From contig CAZFLE010000028.1 in NCBI GenBank assembly GCA_964519895.1, forward strand, positions 1 through 64,000: a stretch of DNA of 64,000 bases, given 5' to 3'. This DNA is from CAYFPX01 sp964519895 (lineage in GTDB: Bacteria > Myxococcota_A > UBA796 > CAJQPC01). A model generated the notes under the pieces. It saw only the letters and a program-made list of their open reading frames with translations, ran no database searches and was not told where the DNA came from. Of the stretch, positions 7,143-14,699 are shown piece by piece (the first letter of the stretch is position 1; each line of letters starts with the position of its first letter). The position numbers were made by a program, and so were the translations under genes.

Positions 7143-8024
7143 TCAGGCAGGGACGGCCTCGGAGGTCGGGCCCAGCACCTCTTCCTCGATGAACGCCAGC
7201 AGCCGCTCCGCCAGGTCCCGAGGGCGCTCCAGGTAGGGGGAGTGGCCGTAGTCGTGGGGCCGCTCCACCCGGGTGCCGTCGGGCAGGCCCTGGTGGAAGA
7301 CGTCGAACTGGTCGTCGGGTGCGACGCCGTCGGCGGTGCCCCAGAGCAGGCGCACGGGCTGGGTGACGCCGCTGAGCTCCTCGCGGCTGAGCAGGTAGGA
7401 CTGCTCGACCGAGTCGATGAGGCTGCGGGTCGGGGCCAGGCCGAGCTGACGCCGGGCGCCCCAAGCCAGCACGTGGCGCAGGCCGGTGTAGGAGCCCGCG
7501 AAGACGGCGTCGATGAGCTGCAGGGCGTCGGCGTGGCTCTCGAGCCGGAAGCGGTCGTAGAAGGGCCGGATCTGATCGACGTCCATCCAGGCGCCACCGG
7601 GGGACACCAACAGCAGCCCCAGCACGTCCTGGGGGTGGATCAGAGCGTGGCGCACGGCCATGAAGCCGCCCAGGCTGTTGCCCAGGATCACGGCGGGGTC
7701 CTGGTGGAGCAGCTCCCGCAGGGCCTCCAGTGTGCCGGCCTGCAGGGAGGGCCCGGTCAGTCCGTCGGCGGGGATCTCGCTGTGGCCGTGGCCCGGCAGG
7801 TCGGGCAGGATCACCCGGCGGACCCGGTGCAGCAGGTGTCCCACGCAGCGGCGGAAGTGGGTGCCCCGGCTGCCCAGCCCGGCCATCAGCACGACCGGGG
7901 GCAGGTCACCGGAGCCTTCGCCCACCAGGAAGTGCACCCGACCCTGGCTGGTCTCCTGCCAGCGCTGCTCGAACCCGGCCCGCTTGAGCAGGTGCAGGTT
8001 CAGGGAGTCGAAGGGGGTGCCCAA
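7143..8024 (-). CDS. alpha/beta-hydrolase
   Basis: A 293-residue alpha/beta-hydrolase-fold enzyme. VVLMAGLGSRGTHFRR near residue 45 is the oxyanion-hole strand, ILGNSLGGFMAV (about residue 113) is the nucleophile elbow with the catalytic Ser, LLWGTADGVAP supplies the acid Asp, and DYGHSPYLERP the catalytic His. The cap region between about 140 and 210 is helical. Size and motif order fit esterases, haloperoxidases and C-C hydrolases; the substrate cannot be told. The start is a TTG preceded by GGAGG. It follows the phosphatase lipoprotein gene by 26 nt on the same strand, so the two may share a transcript. No signal peptide, so cytosolic. Confidence 0.85.
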   Translation of the reverse strand: MGTPFDSLNLHLLKRAGFEQRWQETSQGRVHFLVGEGSGDLPPVVLMAGLGSRGTHFRRCVGHLLHRVRRVILPDLPGHGHSEIPADGLTGPSLQAGTLEALRELLHQDPAVILGNSLGGFMAVRHALIHPQDVLGLLLVSPGGAWMDVDQIRPFYDRFRLESHADALQLIDAVFAGSYTGLRHVLAWGARRQLGLAPTRSLIDSVEQSYLLSREELSGVTQPVRLLWGTADGVAPDDQFDVFHQGLPDGTRVERPHDYGHSPYLERPRDLAERLLAFIEEEVLGPTSEAVPA

Positions 8025-8050
8025 GGGGCCTCCAGCAGGGTGAATGACGC

Positions 8051-8638
8051 CTATTCCGGTCGGAGCCGCTCTTCGTAGGTTCGGACGGCGTCTTCCTGTT
8101 CTTCAGTCTCGATCGAACCCGGTCGGAGCTCGCGCACGTGGGCCATGGCGTCGTCGGCGGTCATGCCGTCGCGAACGAACCAGGTGGCGAGCATCGTGCC
8201 GGTCCGCCCCAGGCCCCCGTGGCAGTGAACCCCGACCTGGCTGCCCTGGCCGATCCGGTCCGCTGTGAGCTGGGTGAACTCGTCGATCTGATCCTGGGTC
8301 GGGGCGGTGAAGTCCTCGATCGGGATGTGGTGGGGGTCCATGCCTTGGGCGGCCACAGCGTCGGGATCCAGGGGCTCCTCGGTCAGCGAGAACAACAGGT
8401 CCACCCCCTGGTCCGCGATCCAGGGCAGGTGCTCATCGTAGGGCAGGGGCATGCCCGCCAGGGCGCCGTCGACGACCCAGGAGAAGCCAGAGAGCTCCCA
8501 GATGGCGGTGCCGGTGTCGGTGTCCACGGCGGTGTCGGTCGCCGGCCAGGTCTGCCCCGGATCGCTGGGACCCAGATCGTCGGTGCTGCTGCCCTCACAG
8601 GCTGTCAGGGCAGCGATCATCAGGATCCACACGCGCAC
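8051..8638 (-). CDS. dual-specificity/tyrosine phosphatase lipoprotein
   Basis: A 195-residue lipoprotein (MRVWILMIAALTAC, Cys 14), then a Thr/Asp-rich linker and a compact phosphatase domain from about residue 47. The P-loop is VHCHGGLGRTGT, giving nucleophile C139 and R145 in the CX5R signature; an Asp-containing loop (PIEDFTAP, about 107) upstream is placed as the general acid. The arrangement matches small dual-specificity and atypical tyrosine phosphatases. It should act outside the cytoplasm, tethered to a membrane, which is unusual for this class and suggests a target among extracytoplasmic phosphoproteins, phosphorylated glycans or inositol phosphates. A hydrolase gene follows in the same direction. 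Confidence 0.85.
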   Translation of the reverse strand: MRVWILMIAALTACEGSSTDDLGPSDPGQTWPATDTAVDTDTGTAIWELSGFSWVVDGALAGMPLPYDEHLPWIADQGVDLLFSLTEEPLDPDAVAAQGMDPHHIPIEDFTAPTQDQIDEFTQLTADRIGQGSQVGVHCHGGLGRTGTMLATWFVRDGMTADDAMAHVRELRPGSIETEEQEDAVRTYEERLRPE

Positions 8639-8688
8639 AGCAGCTCCGACCCGGGGGCACGCAAGATAGCATCGGCTCCGGAGGTCCC

Positions 8689-9636
8689 ATGAGCGTCTTG
8701 CTGTCCCTGTCGGTCCTCGCGGCCTGTACCGACGCCGGGGACGACTCCGGCACGTCGCCCATCGACACGGCCACCGCGGACCAGGTCAGCCTGGACGGGG
8801 TCTGCCCGCTGGCCGAGCGCCACGGGGGCTTCGTGCTGGAGTCCTATGAGGGCTACTCGATCATCGACGGCTCTGTGGCCGAAGGCGTGATCCCCATCAC
8901 CATCCTGACCGAGTCGACCACCCTTGGGGACTGCACCCTGTGGGTGAAGCCGAACCCGTTCTGCGACCCGCCCTGTGAGAACGGCGACGTGTGCGATCTG
9001 GACGACACCTGCATCGCCTACCCCGAGAGCCAGGACCTGGGCACCGTGACCATGACCGGGCTCGACGTGGAGGTGGCCATGGAGCCCGTGTCTCCCGGGT
9101 ACAGCTACTTCCACACCTCGCTGCCCCACCCGGCCTGGCAGACCGACGCCCTGGTGACCCTGTTCACCCAGGGCGGGGCCTATGACCCGGTCAAGCTGCA
9201 CGGCTTTGGGGTGGCGGACCTGGTGCCGACCGACGACCAGTGGCTGATCGTCGAGGGCGTCGACCTGGCGGTCACGTGGGAGCCGGGGGCCGAAGGATCC
9301 CGCGGAGAGGTCGCGTTCTCCCTGAACATCGACCAGCACGGGGTCACGCCCACCACCCTCAAGTGCGCCTTCGAAGACGACGGCGAGGGCTCGGTGCCCG
9401 CCTCTCTGGTCGACGCCCTGATCGGGGCGGGTGTGACGGGCTTCCCCAACGGGACCCTGTCGCGCCGCACGGCCGATCGCACGGAGATCGGATCCGGCTG
9501 CATGGACTTCGTGGCGTCCAGCCCCCGGGGGGTCGACGTTCGGGTCGACGGTTTTGTGCCCTGCACGTCGAGTCGGGACTGCCCCGAGGGCCAGGAGTGC
9601 AACCTGGAGATCCAGATCTGCGAGGACGCGGACTGA
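8689..9636 (+). CDS. hypothetical Cys-rich lipoprotein
   Basis: A 315-residue predicted lipoprotein (MSVLLSLSVLAAC, Cys 13) with a short Thr/Asp/Ser linker. I do not recognise the main fold; it appears beta-rich. Two small knots resemble the 'CxxxxDC...G..C' elements common in myxobacterial surface proteins: CDPPCENGDVCDLDDTC near 95-112 and CTSSRDCPEGQECNLEIQIC at the C-terminus. The start is well supported: GATAGCAT (8665-8672), then GGAGGT and ATG. A hairpin follows the stop. Divergent from the phosphatase lipoprotein by 50 bp, so the intervening region must carry promoters for both. Confidence 0.75.
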   Translation: MSVLLSLSVLAACTDAGDDSGTSPIDTATADQVSLDGVCPLAERHGGFVLESYEGYSIIDGSVAEGVIPITILTESTTLGDCTLWVKPNPFCDPPCENGDVCDLDDTCIAYPESQDLGTVTMTGLDVEVAMEPVSPGYSYFHTSLPHPAWQTDALVTLFTQGGAYDPVKLHGFGVADLVPTDDQWLIVEGVDLAVTWEPGAEGSRGEVAFSLNIDQHGVTPTTLKCAFEDDGEGSVPASLVDALIGAGVTGFPNGTLSRRTADRTEIGSGCMDFVASSPRGVDVRVDGFVPCTSSRDCPEGQECNLEIQICEDAD

Positions 9637-9637
9637 C

Positions 9638-9656
9638 CCGGTTCGGTCAGAACCGG
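9638..9656. terminator. short perfect hairpin between convergent genes
   Basis: A 7-bp perfect stem, CCGGTTC / GAACCGG, with a 5-base loop, 1 nt after the stop of the plus-strand lipoprotein gene and overlapping the stop of the minus-strand remnant. There is no T-run, so it is a candidate transcript end or 3' stabiliser rather than a classical terminator. Confidence 0.4.
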
Positions 9657-9990
9657 AAGCTCAGGGCGACGCAGCCAACGCCGGCGGCCAGGGAGGCGTA
9701 GGCCACGCTGCCCGAGGCGACCTGGATGCCGAAGGCCAGCTTGAGGTCCTCCTCGGTGCCGGCGCTCCTCATCGCGCCCGACGGTTGTCCGGGGCTTCGA
9801 CCGGTGCAGGGGGCAGCGTGGGCTCGGGTTCGGGCTCGGGGACCAGGGTGGTGACGGGCTCGGGCGGCGGTGGCTCGGGCAGGTCCACGCTCAGCTCCAG
9901 CACGAGGCGGCCCGGGAGCGCACGCTCGCCGCGCGCGCACTCATGAGCCCTCAGCCGGCTTGGGTGCTCGCCCGTCTGGCGAGCTTGGAG
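9647..9990 (-). pseudogene. remnant of an exported Pro/Glu-linker protein, frame-disrupted
   Basis: No intact gene fits this ~350-bp gap. One minus-strand frame reads ECARGERALPGRLVLELSVD followed by a Pro/Glu-rich linker (PEPEPEP) and ends at TGA. A second frame, beginning at an ATG overlapping that TGA, reads 41 residues ending GVGCVALSFRF; a C-terminal Phe after alternating residues is typical of outer-membrane barrels. There is no start codon for the first part. I read this as the decayed 3' end of an envelope protein split by a frameshift. Two small overlapping real genes are possible but less likely. Confidence 0.35.
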
Positions 9991-9994
9991 GGCT
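9946..9994. terminator. two-tier hairpin downstream of the quinone oxidoreductase
   Basis: Nested inverted repeats: an outer 7-bp pair (AGCCCTC 9946-9952 with GAGGGCT 9988-9994) and an inner 7-bp pair (GCTCGCC 9966-9972 with GGCGAGC 9978-9984). It lies just past the minus-strand stop at 10000, where a terminator would be expected. No T-run. Confidence 0.4.
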
Positions 9995-9999
9995 GATCC

Positions 10000-11010
10000 C
10001 TACGCCGGATCGGGGGCGATCCGCACCACGATCTTGCCCTGGGCCCGCCCGGTCTCGCCGTGGCGGTGGGCGTCGGCGATGTCGTCCAGGGCGACCTCGC
10101 GGTCAATCTGGGGTGCGATGGCCCCTGCATCGGCCAGCTCGCCGATGCGGGCGAGCACCCTGCCGTCCGGTTGGCGCAGGACCATCGCGTAGCGCACACC
10201 CCGGAACAGCCGCTGGACCACCAGGACCCGCAGGTTCAGCGCGATGGTGACCACCAGGCCCAGGACCGGCCCCCACCGCTTCACGTGGCCGGGCATTCCG
10301 GAGTTGATGCTGGTGAGCCGGCCACCTCGCCGCAGCAGGGTCAAGGACCGGGGCAGCGAGTCGCCTCCAAGGCACTCCAGGATCACGTCCTGGGGCGGCA
10401 GGACGTCTTCGAAACGTTCTTGTTGGTAGTCCACGACCCGATCGGCGCCCAGGGACCGGACCCACGCGGCGTTGCGGCCGCTGCAGGTCGTCGCGACCTC
10501 GGCCCCCAGGTGCCGCGCGAGCTGGATGGCAAAGGTGCCGACCCCCCCGGACCCCGCGTGGATCAGCACCTTCTCGCCAGACTTCAGATCCGCAGCCCGG
10601 ACCAGGCAGTCCCAGGCCGTGAGCCCGACCAGGGGCAGGGACGCGGCCTGGGCATGGGTCAGCGACGCCGGCTTGCGCGCCAGCTGCCCCTCGGGGATGA
10701 CCGTGAACTCGGCATAGGTGCCGTCGCGCTTGTGATCGGGCGACGAGAACACCTCATCGCCCGGCGCAAGGGCCGTGACCCCCGGTCCCACGGCCTCGAC
10801 CACGCCCGAGCAGTCCAGGCCCAGGATCAGCGGAAAGGGCCGCCGGATCACCGCGGCCTGGGCGCCCGACCGCATCTTCCAGTCGATGGGATTCACCGCG
10901 GCGCAGATCACCCGGACCAGGACCTGGCCTCGCCCCGGGGTGGGCACCGGGGCTTCTTCGATGACCAGCTCGTCGGCCGTGCCATAGCGGTGGATGCGTG
11001 CTGCTCTCAT
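10000..11010 (-). CDS. zinc-independent MDR-family NADPH:quinone oxidoreductase
   Basis: A 336-residue medium-chain dehydrogenase/reductase. The N-terminal GroES-like domain has AAVNPIDWKMRSG and LGLDCSGVVEAVGPGV, and the NADPH-binding Rossmann domain has VLIHAGSGGVGTFAIQLARH, the classic GxGGVG motif. The structural-zinc cysteines and catalytic-zinc ligands of alcohol dehydrogenases are absent, placing it with quinone reductases and enoyl reductases. It should be a cytosolic NADPH-dependent reducer of quinones or enones. The ATG was chosen because MRAARIHRYG is the usual beginning of this family; the frame stays open upstream but is unrelated. Divergent from the DUF445 gene with a 52-bp gap. 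Confidence 0.9.
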   Translation of the reverse strand: MRAARIHRYGTADELVIEEAPVPTPGRGQVLVRVICAAVNPIDWKMRSGAQAAVIRRPFPLILGLDCSGVVEAVGPGVTALAPGDEVFSSPDHKRDGTYAEFTVIPEGQLARKPASLTHAQAASLPLVGLTAWDCLVRAADLKSGEKVLIHAGSGGVGTFAIQLARHLGAEVATTCSGRNAAWVRSLGADRVVDYQQERFEDVLPPQDVILECLGGDSLPRSLTLLRRGGRLTSINSGMPGHVKRWGPVLGLVVTIALNLRVLVVQRLFRGVRYAMVLRQPDGRVLARIGELADAGAIAPQIDREVALDDIADAHRHGETGRAQGKIVVRIAPDPA

Positions 11011-11049
11011 GGGGGTCTTGCCTCGGGCCGACGGCGCGTGAGGCTGTCG

Positions 11050-11055
11050 TAGCCT
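11050..11055 (+). promoter_or_regulatory. possible -10 box of a leaderless promoter
   Basis: TAGCCT ends seven bases before the TTG start of the DUF445 gene, the same geometry as at 6030-6035 and 47843-47848. There is no Shine-Dalgarno between. Inference from spacing. Confidence 0.3.
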
Positions 11056-11062
11056 GGATGCC

Positions 11063-12238
11063 TTGACCGTTCCTGCCCGCATCGCCTGGTCCCTCATCGC
11101 GCTCGCCCTGGCGGCGTGGACCGGGAGCTGGTTCGTGCCGCCCCAGGACTGGTTCCCCGTGGTGCGCCACGCCCTGGAGGGCATGTTCATCGGCGGGATC
11201 TGTGACTGGTACGCCATCCGCAAGGTGTACGTGAAGATCGAGCAGAACCACGAGGCCCTGGCGTCCGGCGTCTCCGAGACCGTGGTGCGGGACATGATCC
11301 AGCCGGAACAGGCGGTGGCTGAGCTCCGCGGGAGGCTGGCGGACCCGGCCTTTCGAGGGGAGCTGGCGAGTCAGCTGGCGTCGCGCATCCCGGACCGTGA
11401 ACACCTGGGCCACTTTCTGGAAGGGGTCTGGCGCGAGTCCCTGCGGGCCCACGTGGTCGGCTGGCTGGTGCGGCTGGATCCCCGGGACCAGCTGCGGGCG
11501 ACCCGGGCGCCGAACGTGCTGGACACCCAAGAGGTCCGCGGTGCGCTCCGCCGGGCCCTGGCGGCGACCGTCGCCGAGCCCGAGCTGGCCAGCGGTCTCT
11601 ACGGGGCCCTGATCGAGCGGTATGGCACCCAGGTCGTGTGGGAGCCCCGGCTGCCCGGCCTCCGGCCGGTGACGGTGGAGACGGTGCTCCGACGGCTGCT
11701 GTCGCCCGACGACCTGGTGCGGATCCTGGGCCGCACGGTGGAGCGGGTGTTCGCCACGCCGGACGACGAGCGGCCAGAGCCCAGCGGCGCCCTGGAGGCC
11801 GCGGTCAAGGACTACCTGGAGGCCTATGTCGTCACGTGGCACAGCTGGCCCGACGACGAGCGGCAGATCGCAGCCGAGGCCCTGGTGGACCGCCTGGCAC
11901 CCGAGGTGATCGACGCGCTGGTCGACGTCACCTGGACCCAGCGGGACGACCTCCAGGCCCTGGCCGCCCGTGACTTCAAGCTGGACACCCACCCGCTTGT
12001 GACCTTCATCGAGGAGCGGGTGGGGGACCTGGCCCGAGAACAGCTGGAGCGGATCGACGAGCGCAGCAAGGAGCTGCTCACGGACAAGCTCAGCCGCCTG
12101 GGCGCGTCGGACCTGCGGGCGATGCTGGAGCGCCGCACGCGCCCCCACCTGGACTGGATCCAGGTGAACGGCGCGACGCTGGGCGCGGTGCTTGGGCTCG
12201 CGGTGGGCCTGGCGGTGCACTTCCTGCCCAGGCTGTGA
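11063..12238 (+). CDS. DUF445 family membrane protein
   Basis: A 391-residue protein of the DUF445 (YjiN/YheB-like) family. An N-terminal membrane segment (about 8-22) is followed by the family hallmark FIGGICDWYAIRKVYV (normally GGxADWFAVxALF), then a long helical, charged middle with repeated LADPAFRGEL / VDRLAPEVIDAL units, and a C-terminal membrane segment preceded by WIQVNGATLGAVLGLAVGLA. The two membrane segments flank a large cytoplasmic or periplasmic stalk. Function is unknown for the family. The TTG start is directly preceded by a -10-like box and no ribosome-binding site. The TetR operon begins 61 bp downstream. Confidence 0.85.
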   Translation: MTVPARIAWSLIALALAAWTGSWFVPPQDWFPVVRHALEGMFIGGICDWYAIRKVYVKIEQNHEALASGVSETVVRDMIQPEQAVAELRGRLADPAFRGELASQLASRIPDREHLGHFLEGVWRESLRAHVVGWLVRLDPRDQLRATRAPNVLDTQEVRGALRRALAATVAEPELASGLYGALIERYGTQVVWEPRLPGLRPVTVETVLRRLLSPDDLVRILGRTVERVFATPDDERPEPSGALEAAVKDYLEAYVVTWHSWPDDERQIAAEALVDRLAPEVIDALVDVTWTQRDDLQALAARDFKLDTHPLVTFIEERVGDLAREQLERIDERSKELLTDKLSRLGASDLRAMLERRTRPHLDWIQVNGATLGAVLGLAVGLAVHFLPRL

Positions 12239-12261
12239 GCCGGGGCTGGACAGCTCTCACA

Positions 12262-12283
12262 ACACCCGTTATCTAACAGGTGT
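12262..12283. promoter_or_regulatory. 22-bp palindromic operator for the adjacent TetR regulator
   Basis: ACACCcGTTA-TC-TAACaGGTGT is a near-perfect inverted repeat (two 10-bp arms, one mismatched pair) placed 17-38 bp before the GTG of the TetR gene. Size and position fit a TetR-family operator overlapping its own promoter, so autorepression of the operon is expected. Binding itself is inferred. Confidence 0.65.
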
Positions 12284-12299
12284 CAGATTTCGAGGAACC

Positions 12300-12899
12300 G
12301 TGCCGCCCCGCACCCGCTACACCCCCGAGCGCATCCTGGACGCCGCCCTGGCGCTGACCCGGGAAGCGGGCATCGATGGGGTGACCGCTCGCACGCTGGC
12401 CGCCCGGCTGGGCTGCTCCACGGGCCCCATCTCGTCCCACTTCAGCAGCATGGACGACCTGCACGAGCAGCTGCTCGAGCGGGTCATCGCCCTGTTCGTC
12501 GCGGTCGCGTCGGACCCCGTCGATCCGGACCCCTTGCTGGCGGTTGGCAGCGGGTGGCTGCGTTTTGCTGCGACGGAACCCCGCCTCTACGAAGCCCTGT
12601 TCCTGCGACACCACACCTGGCACGCCAAGTGGGGCCCCGTGCGGCGACAGCTCGCGGATCGCATGGGGCAGCACCCCCGCTACGCCCACCTGGATCCCCC
12701 GGCTCGCTTCGCGCTCGTCGGTCGCGCCTCGATCGTGCTGCACGGTCTCGGCGTGGAGATCTGGTCCGGGCGCCTGCCCTTGTCCGAGCCCGCCGCGCTC
12801 CAGCGCGTCGTGGCCCAATTCACCCTCCCTGTGGTCGAAGCCGCCCTGGCCCAGGGCTGGACCACCGACCTGCACTCCCAGCTCGGAGCGACCCCATGA
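12300..12899 (+). CDS. TetR/AcrR family transcriptional regulator
   Basis: A 199-residue regulator. The N-terminal domain (about 5-55) has the TetR helix-turn-helix: ERILDAALALTREAGIDGVT, then ARTLAARLGCSTGPISSHFS, with the usual Tyr-Tyr/His-Phe end of the recognition helix. The C-terminal ligand domain is helical with conserved Trp and His residues (LRHHTWHAKWGP). The GTG start is chosen because it is preceded by GAGGA and begins just ahead of the HTH; a longer frame runs into the operator. Its stop overlaps the ATG of the ThDP enzyme gene (ATGA), so it very likely regulates the five-gene operon that follows. The ligand is unknown, perhaps an acyl or aldehyde intermediate. Confidence 0.9.
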   Translation: MPPRTRYTPERILDAALALTREAGIDGVTARTLAARLGCSTGPISSHFSSMDDLHEQLLERVIALFVAVASDPVDPDPLLAVGSGWLRFAATEPRLYEALFLRHHTWHAKWGPVRRQLADRMGQHPRYAHLDPPARFALVGRASIVLHGLGVEIWSGRLPLSEPAALQRVVAQFTLPVVEAALAQGWTTDLHSQLGATP

Positions 12900-14647
12900 C
12901 CCATCCCCACGGCGGCTCGATCGTCGGCGAAGTGCTCGCAGCGCACGGCGTCAAGTGCCTCTACAACCTGTGCGGCGGCCACATCTCCCCCATCCTCCAG
13001 GGCGCCAAGATGCATGGCCTGAAGGTGGTGGACTGCCGGGACGAGGTCACGGCGGCGTTCGCGGCCGACGCGGCCAGCCGGCTGACCGGCATCCCCGGCG
13101 TCGCTGCGGTGACCGCGGGCCCGGGTGTCACCAACACCATCACCGCGGTCAAGAACGCCCAGGAGGCCCAGCAGCCGATCCTCATCCTGGGTGGCGCGAC
13201 GGCCACCGTCCTGCGGGGCCGCGGCTCGCTCCAGGACATCGATCAGATGGCGCTGATGAAGCCCGTCACCAAGTGGGCTGCCCGGTGCAACAAGGTGAGT
13301 GACCTGGTCCCGATGTTGGAGCGAGCGTTTCGCACCGCGGTGGAGGGCGTGCCGGGACCGGTGTTCCTGGAGATCCCCGTCGACGTGCTCTACCCCGAAG
13401 AGATCGTGGCCGACTGGTACATGAAGGAGTCCGGCGTCGACAAGATGAAGGGCGCCGTGGGCACCGCCGCGCAGCTGGCCATGAAGGGCTACCTGAAGAA
13501 GCAGTTCCACATGCCCCACATCGGCCCGCCGGACCTGTCGGGCATCCAGAGCCCCTTCGGCGGCGACCTGCAGAAGCAGGTCGACACGGTGGTCGAGGCC
13601 CTGGCCGGTGCGCAGCGGCCGGCGCTGGTGATCGGGAACCAGGCGATGGTCAACCTGACCCCGCCCCAGGCGGACGAGCTGGCCGACGCCGTGCGCAAGC
13701 TGGGCATTCCGACCTTTCTGGGGGGCAGCTCCCGGGGACTGCTCGGGCGACACAGCGACCTGCAATTCCGTCACAAGCGCACCGCCGCGCTGCGCGAGGC
13801 CGACGTCGTGCTGGTGGCCGGTTTCCCCTTCGACTTCCGCATGGGCTATGGCCAGAAGATCAACAAGAAGGCCACGCTCATCAGCATCAACCTGAGCGCC
13901 AAGGCCCTCAAGAAGAACCGCACCCCGACCCACGGGATCCAGACCCACCCGGGTCGCTTCCTGGTGCAGCTGGCCCAGCACGCGGGGGCGACGGGGGCGT
14001 GGGACGCCTGGTTCGCGACCCTGCTGGAGCGCGAGCACACACGGGATGCCGAGATCGCGGCCAAGCGCCGCACCGACTGCGAGCGGGTCGACCCGGTGCA
14101 CCTCTTCCTGGAGATCGAGGAGCTGTTGGACGACGACAGCATCCTGATCGTGGACGGCGGTGACTTCGTGGCGACCGGGGCCTACATCGTGCGCCCCCGC
14201 AAGCCCCTCAGCTGGCTCGACCCGGGTGTCTTCGGGACCCTGGGTGTGGGCGGGGGCTTCGCTGTCGGCGCCGCGAGCGTGCGCCCCGATGCCGAGATCT
14301 GGCTCTTCTACGGCGACGGCTCCAGCGCCTACAGCCTGGCGGAGTTCGACACCTATGTGCGCAGCGGCTTCGCGCCGATCGCGGTCATCGGGACCGACGC
14401 CAGCTGGCAGCAGATCGCCCGGGACCAGATCGAGATCCTGGGCGATCCCGTCGGCACGGAGCTCCTGCGCACCGCCTACCACACGGTGGCCGAGGGCTAC
14501 GGCGGCAAGGGCATCCTGGTGACCAAGACCAGCCAGATCAAGCGGGCGCTCAAGCGCGCGAAGACCCTGGCGGCCCAGGGCACGCCGGTCTGCATCAACG
14601 TGCACCTGGCCGACAGCGACTTCCGCAAGGGCTCGATCAGCATCTGA
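12896..14647 (+). CDS. thiamine-diphosphate enzyme, acetolactate-synthase-like (ILVBL/HACL2 type)
   Basis: A 583-residue ThDP-dependent enzyme with the three-domain layout of acetolactate synthase. Catalytic E50 lies in VVDCRDEVTAAFAADAASR; AAVTAGPGVTNTITAVKNA and LQDIDQMALMKPVTKWA follow. The C-terminal cofactor motif begins GDGSSAYSLAEFDTYV and ends at IGTDASW. That ending resembles the GNDAGW of ILVBL/2-hydroxyacyl-CoA lyase 2 more than the NN of biosynthetic acetolactate synthase. There is no small regulatory subunit nearby, which argues against branched-chain amino-acid synthesis. I expect C-C bond cleavage or ligation of a 2-hydroxyacyl or 2-oxo compound. Coupled to the TetR gene by ATGA; the next gene starts 52 nt later. 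Confidence 0.85.
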   Translation: MTHPHGGSIVGEVLAAHGVKCLYNLCGGHISPILQGAKMHGLKVVDCRDEVTAAFAADAASRLTGIPGVAAVTAGPGVTNTITAVKNAQEAQQPILILGGATATVLRGRGSLQDIDQMALMKPVTKWAARCNKVSDLVPMLERAFRTAVEGVPGPVFLEIPVDVLYPEEIVADWYMKESGVDKMKGAVGTAAQLAMKGYLKKQFHMPHIGPPDLSGIQSPFGGDLQKQVDTVVEALAGAQRPALVIGNQAMVNLTPPQADELADAVRKLGIPTFLGGSSRGLLGRHSDLQFRHKRTAALREADVVLVAGFPFDFRMGYGQKINKKATLISINLSAKALKKNRTPTHGIQTHPGRFLVQLAQHAGATGAWDAWFATLLEREHTRDAEIAAKRRTDCERVDPVHLFLEIEELLDDDSILIVDGGDFVATGAYIVRPRKPLSWLDPGVFGTLGVGGGFAVGAASVRPDAEIWLFYGDGSSAYSLAEFDTYVRSGFAPIAVIGTDASWQQIARDQIEILGDPVGTELLRTAYHTVAEGYGGKGILVTKTSQIKRALKRAKTLAAQGTPVCINVHLADSDFRKGSISI

Positions 14648-14699
14648 TCGGGCCCGCGGTTGTTAGCATTCTCTCCGCGGCTGACGCGGTGAGGACGCC

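Noticed and set aside
9770..9790. In-frame TGA that might be a selenocysteine codon, given the presence of selB
   Set aside because: Continuing the frame past the TGA gives no sensible protein and no SECIS-like hairpin follows at once.
12554..12895. Longer N-terminus for the ThDP enzyme, since the frame is open upstream
   Set aside because: It overlaps the whole TetR ligand domain; the ATG at 12896 begins exactly where the family's N-terminus begins.
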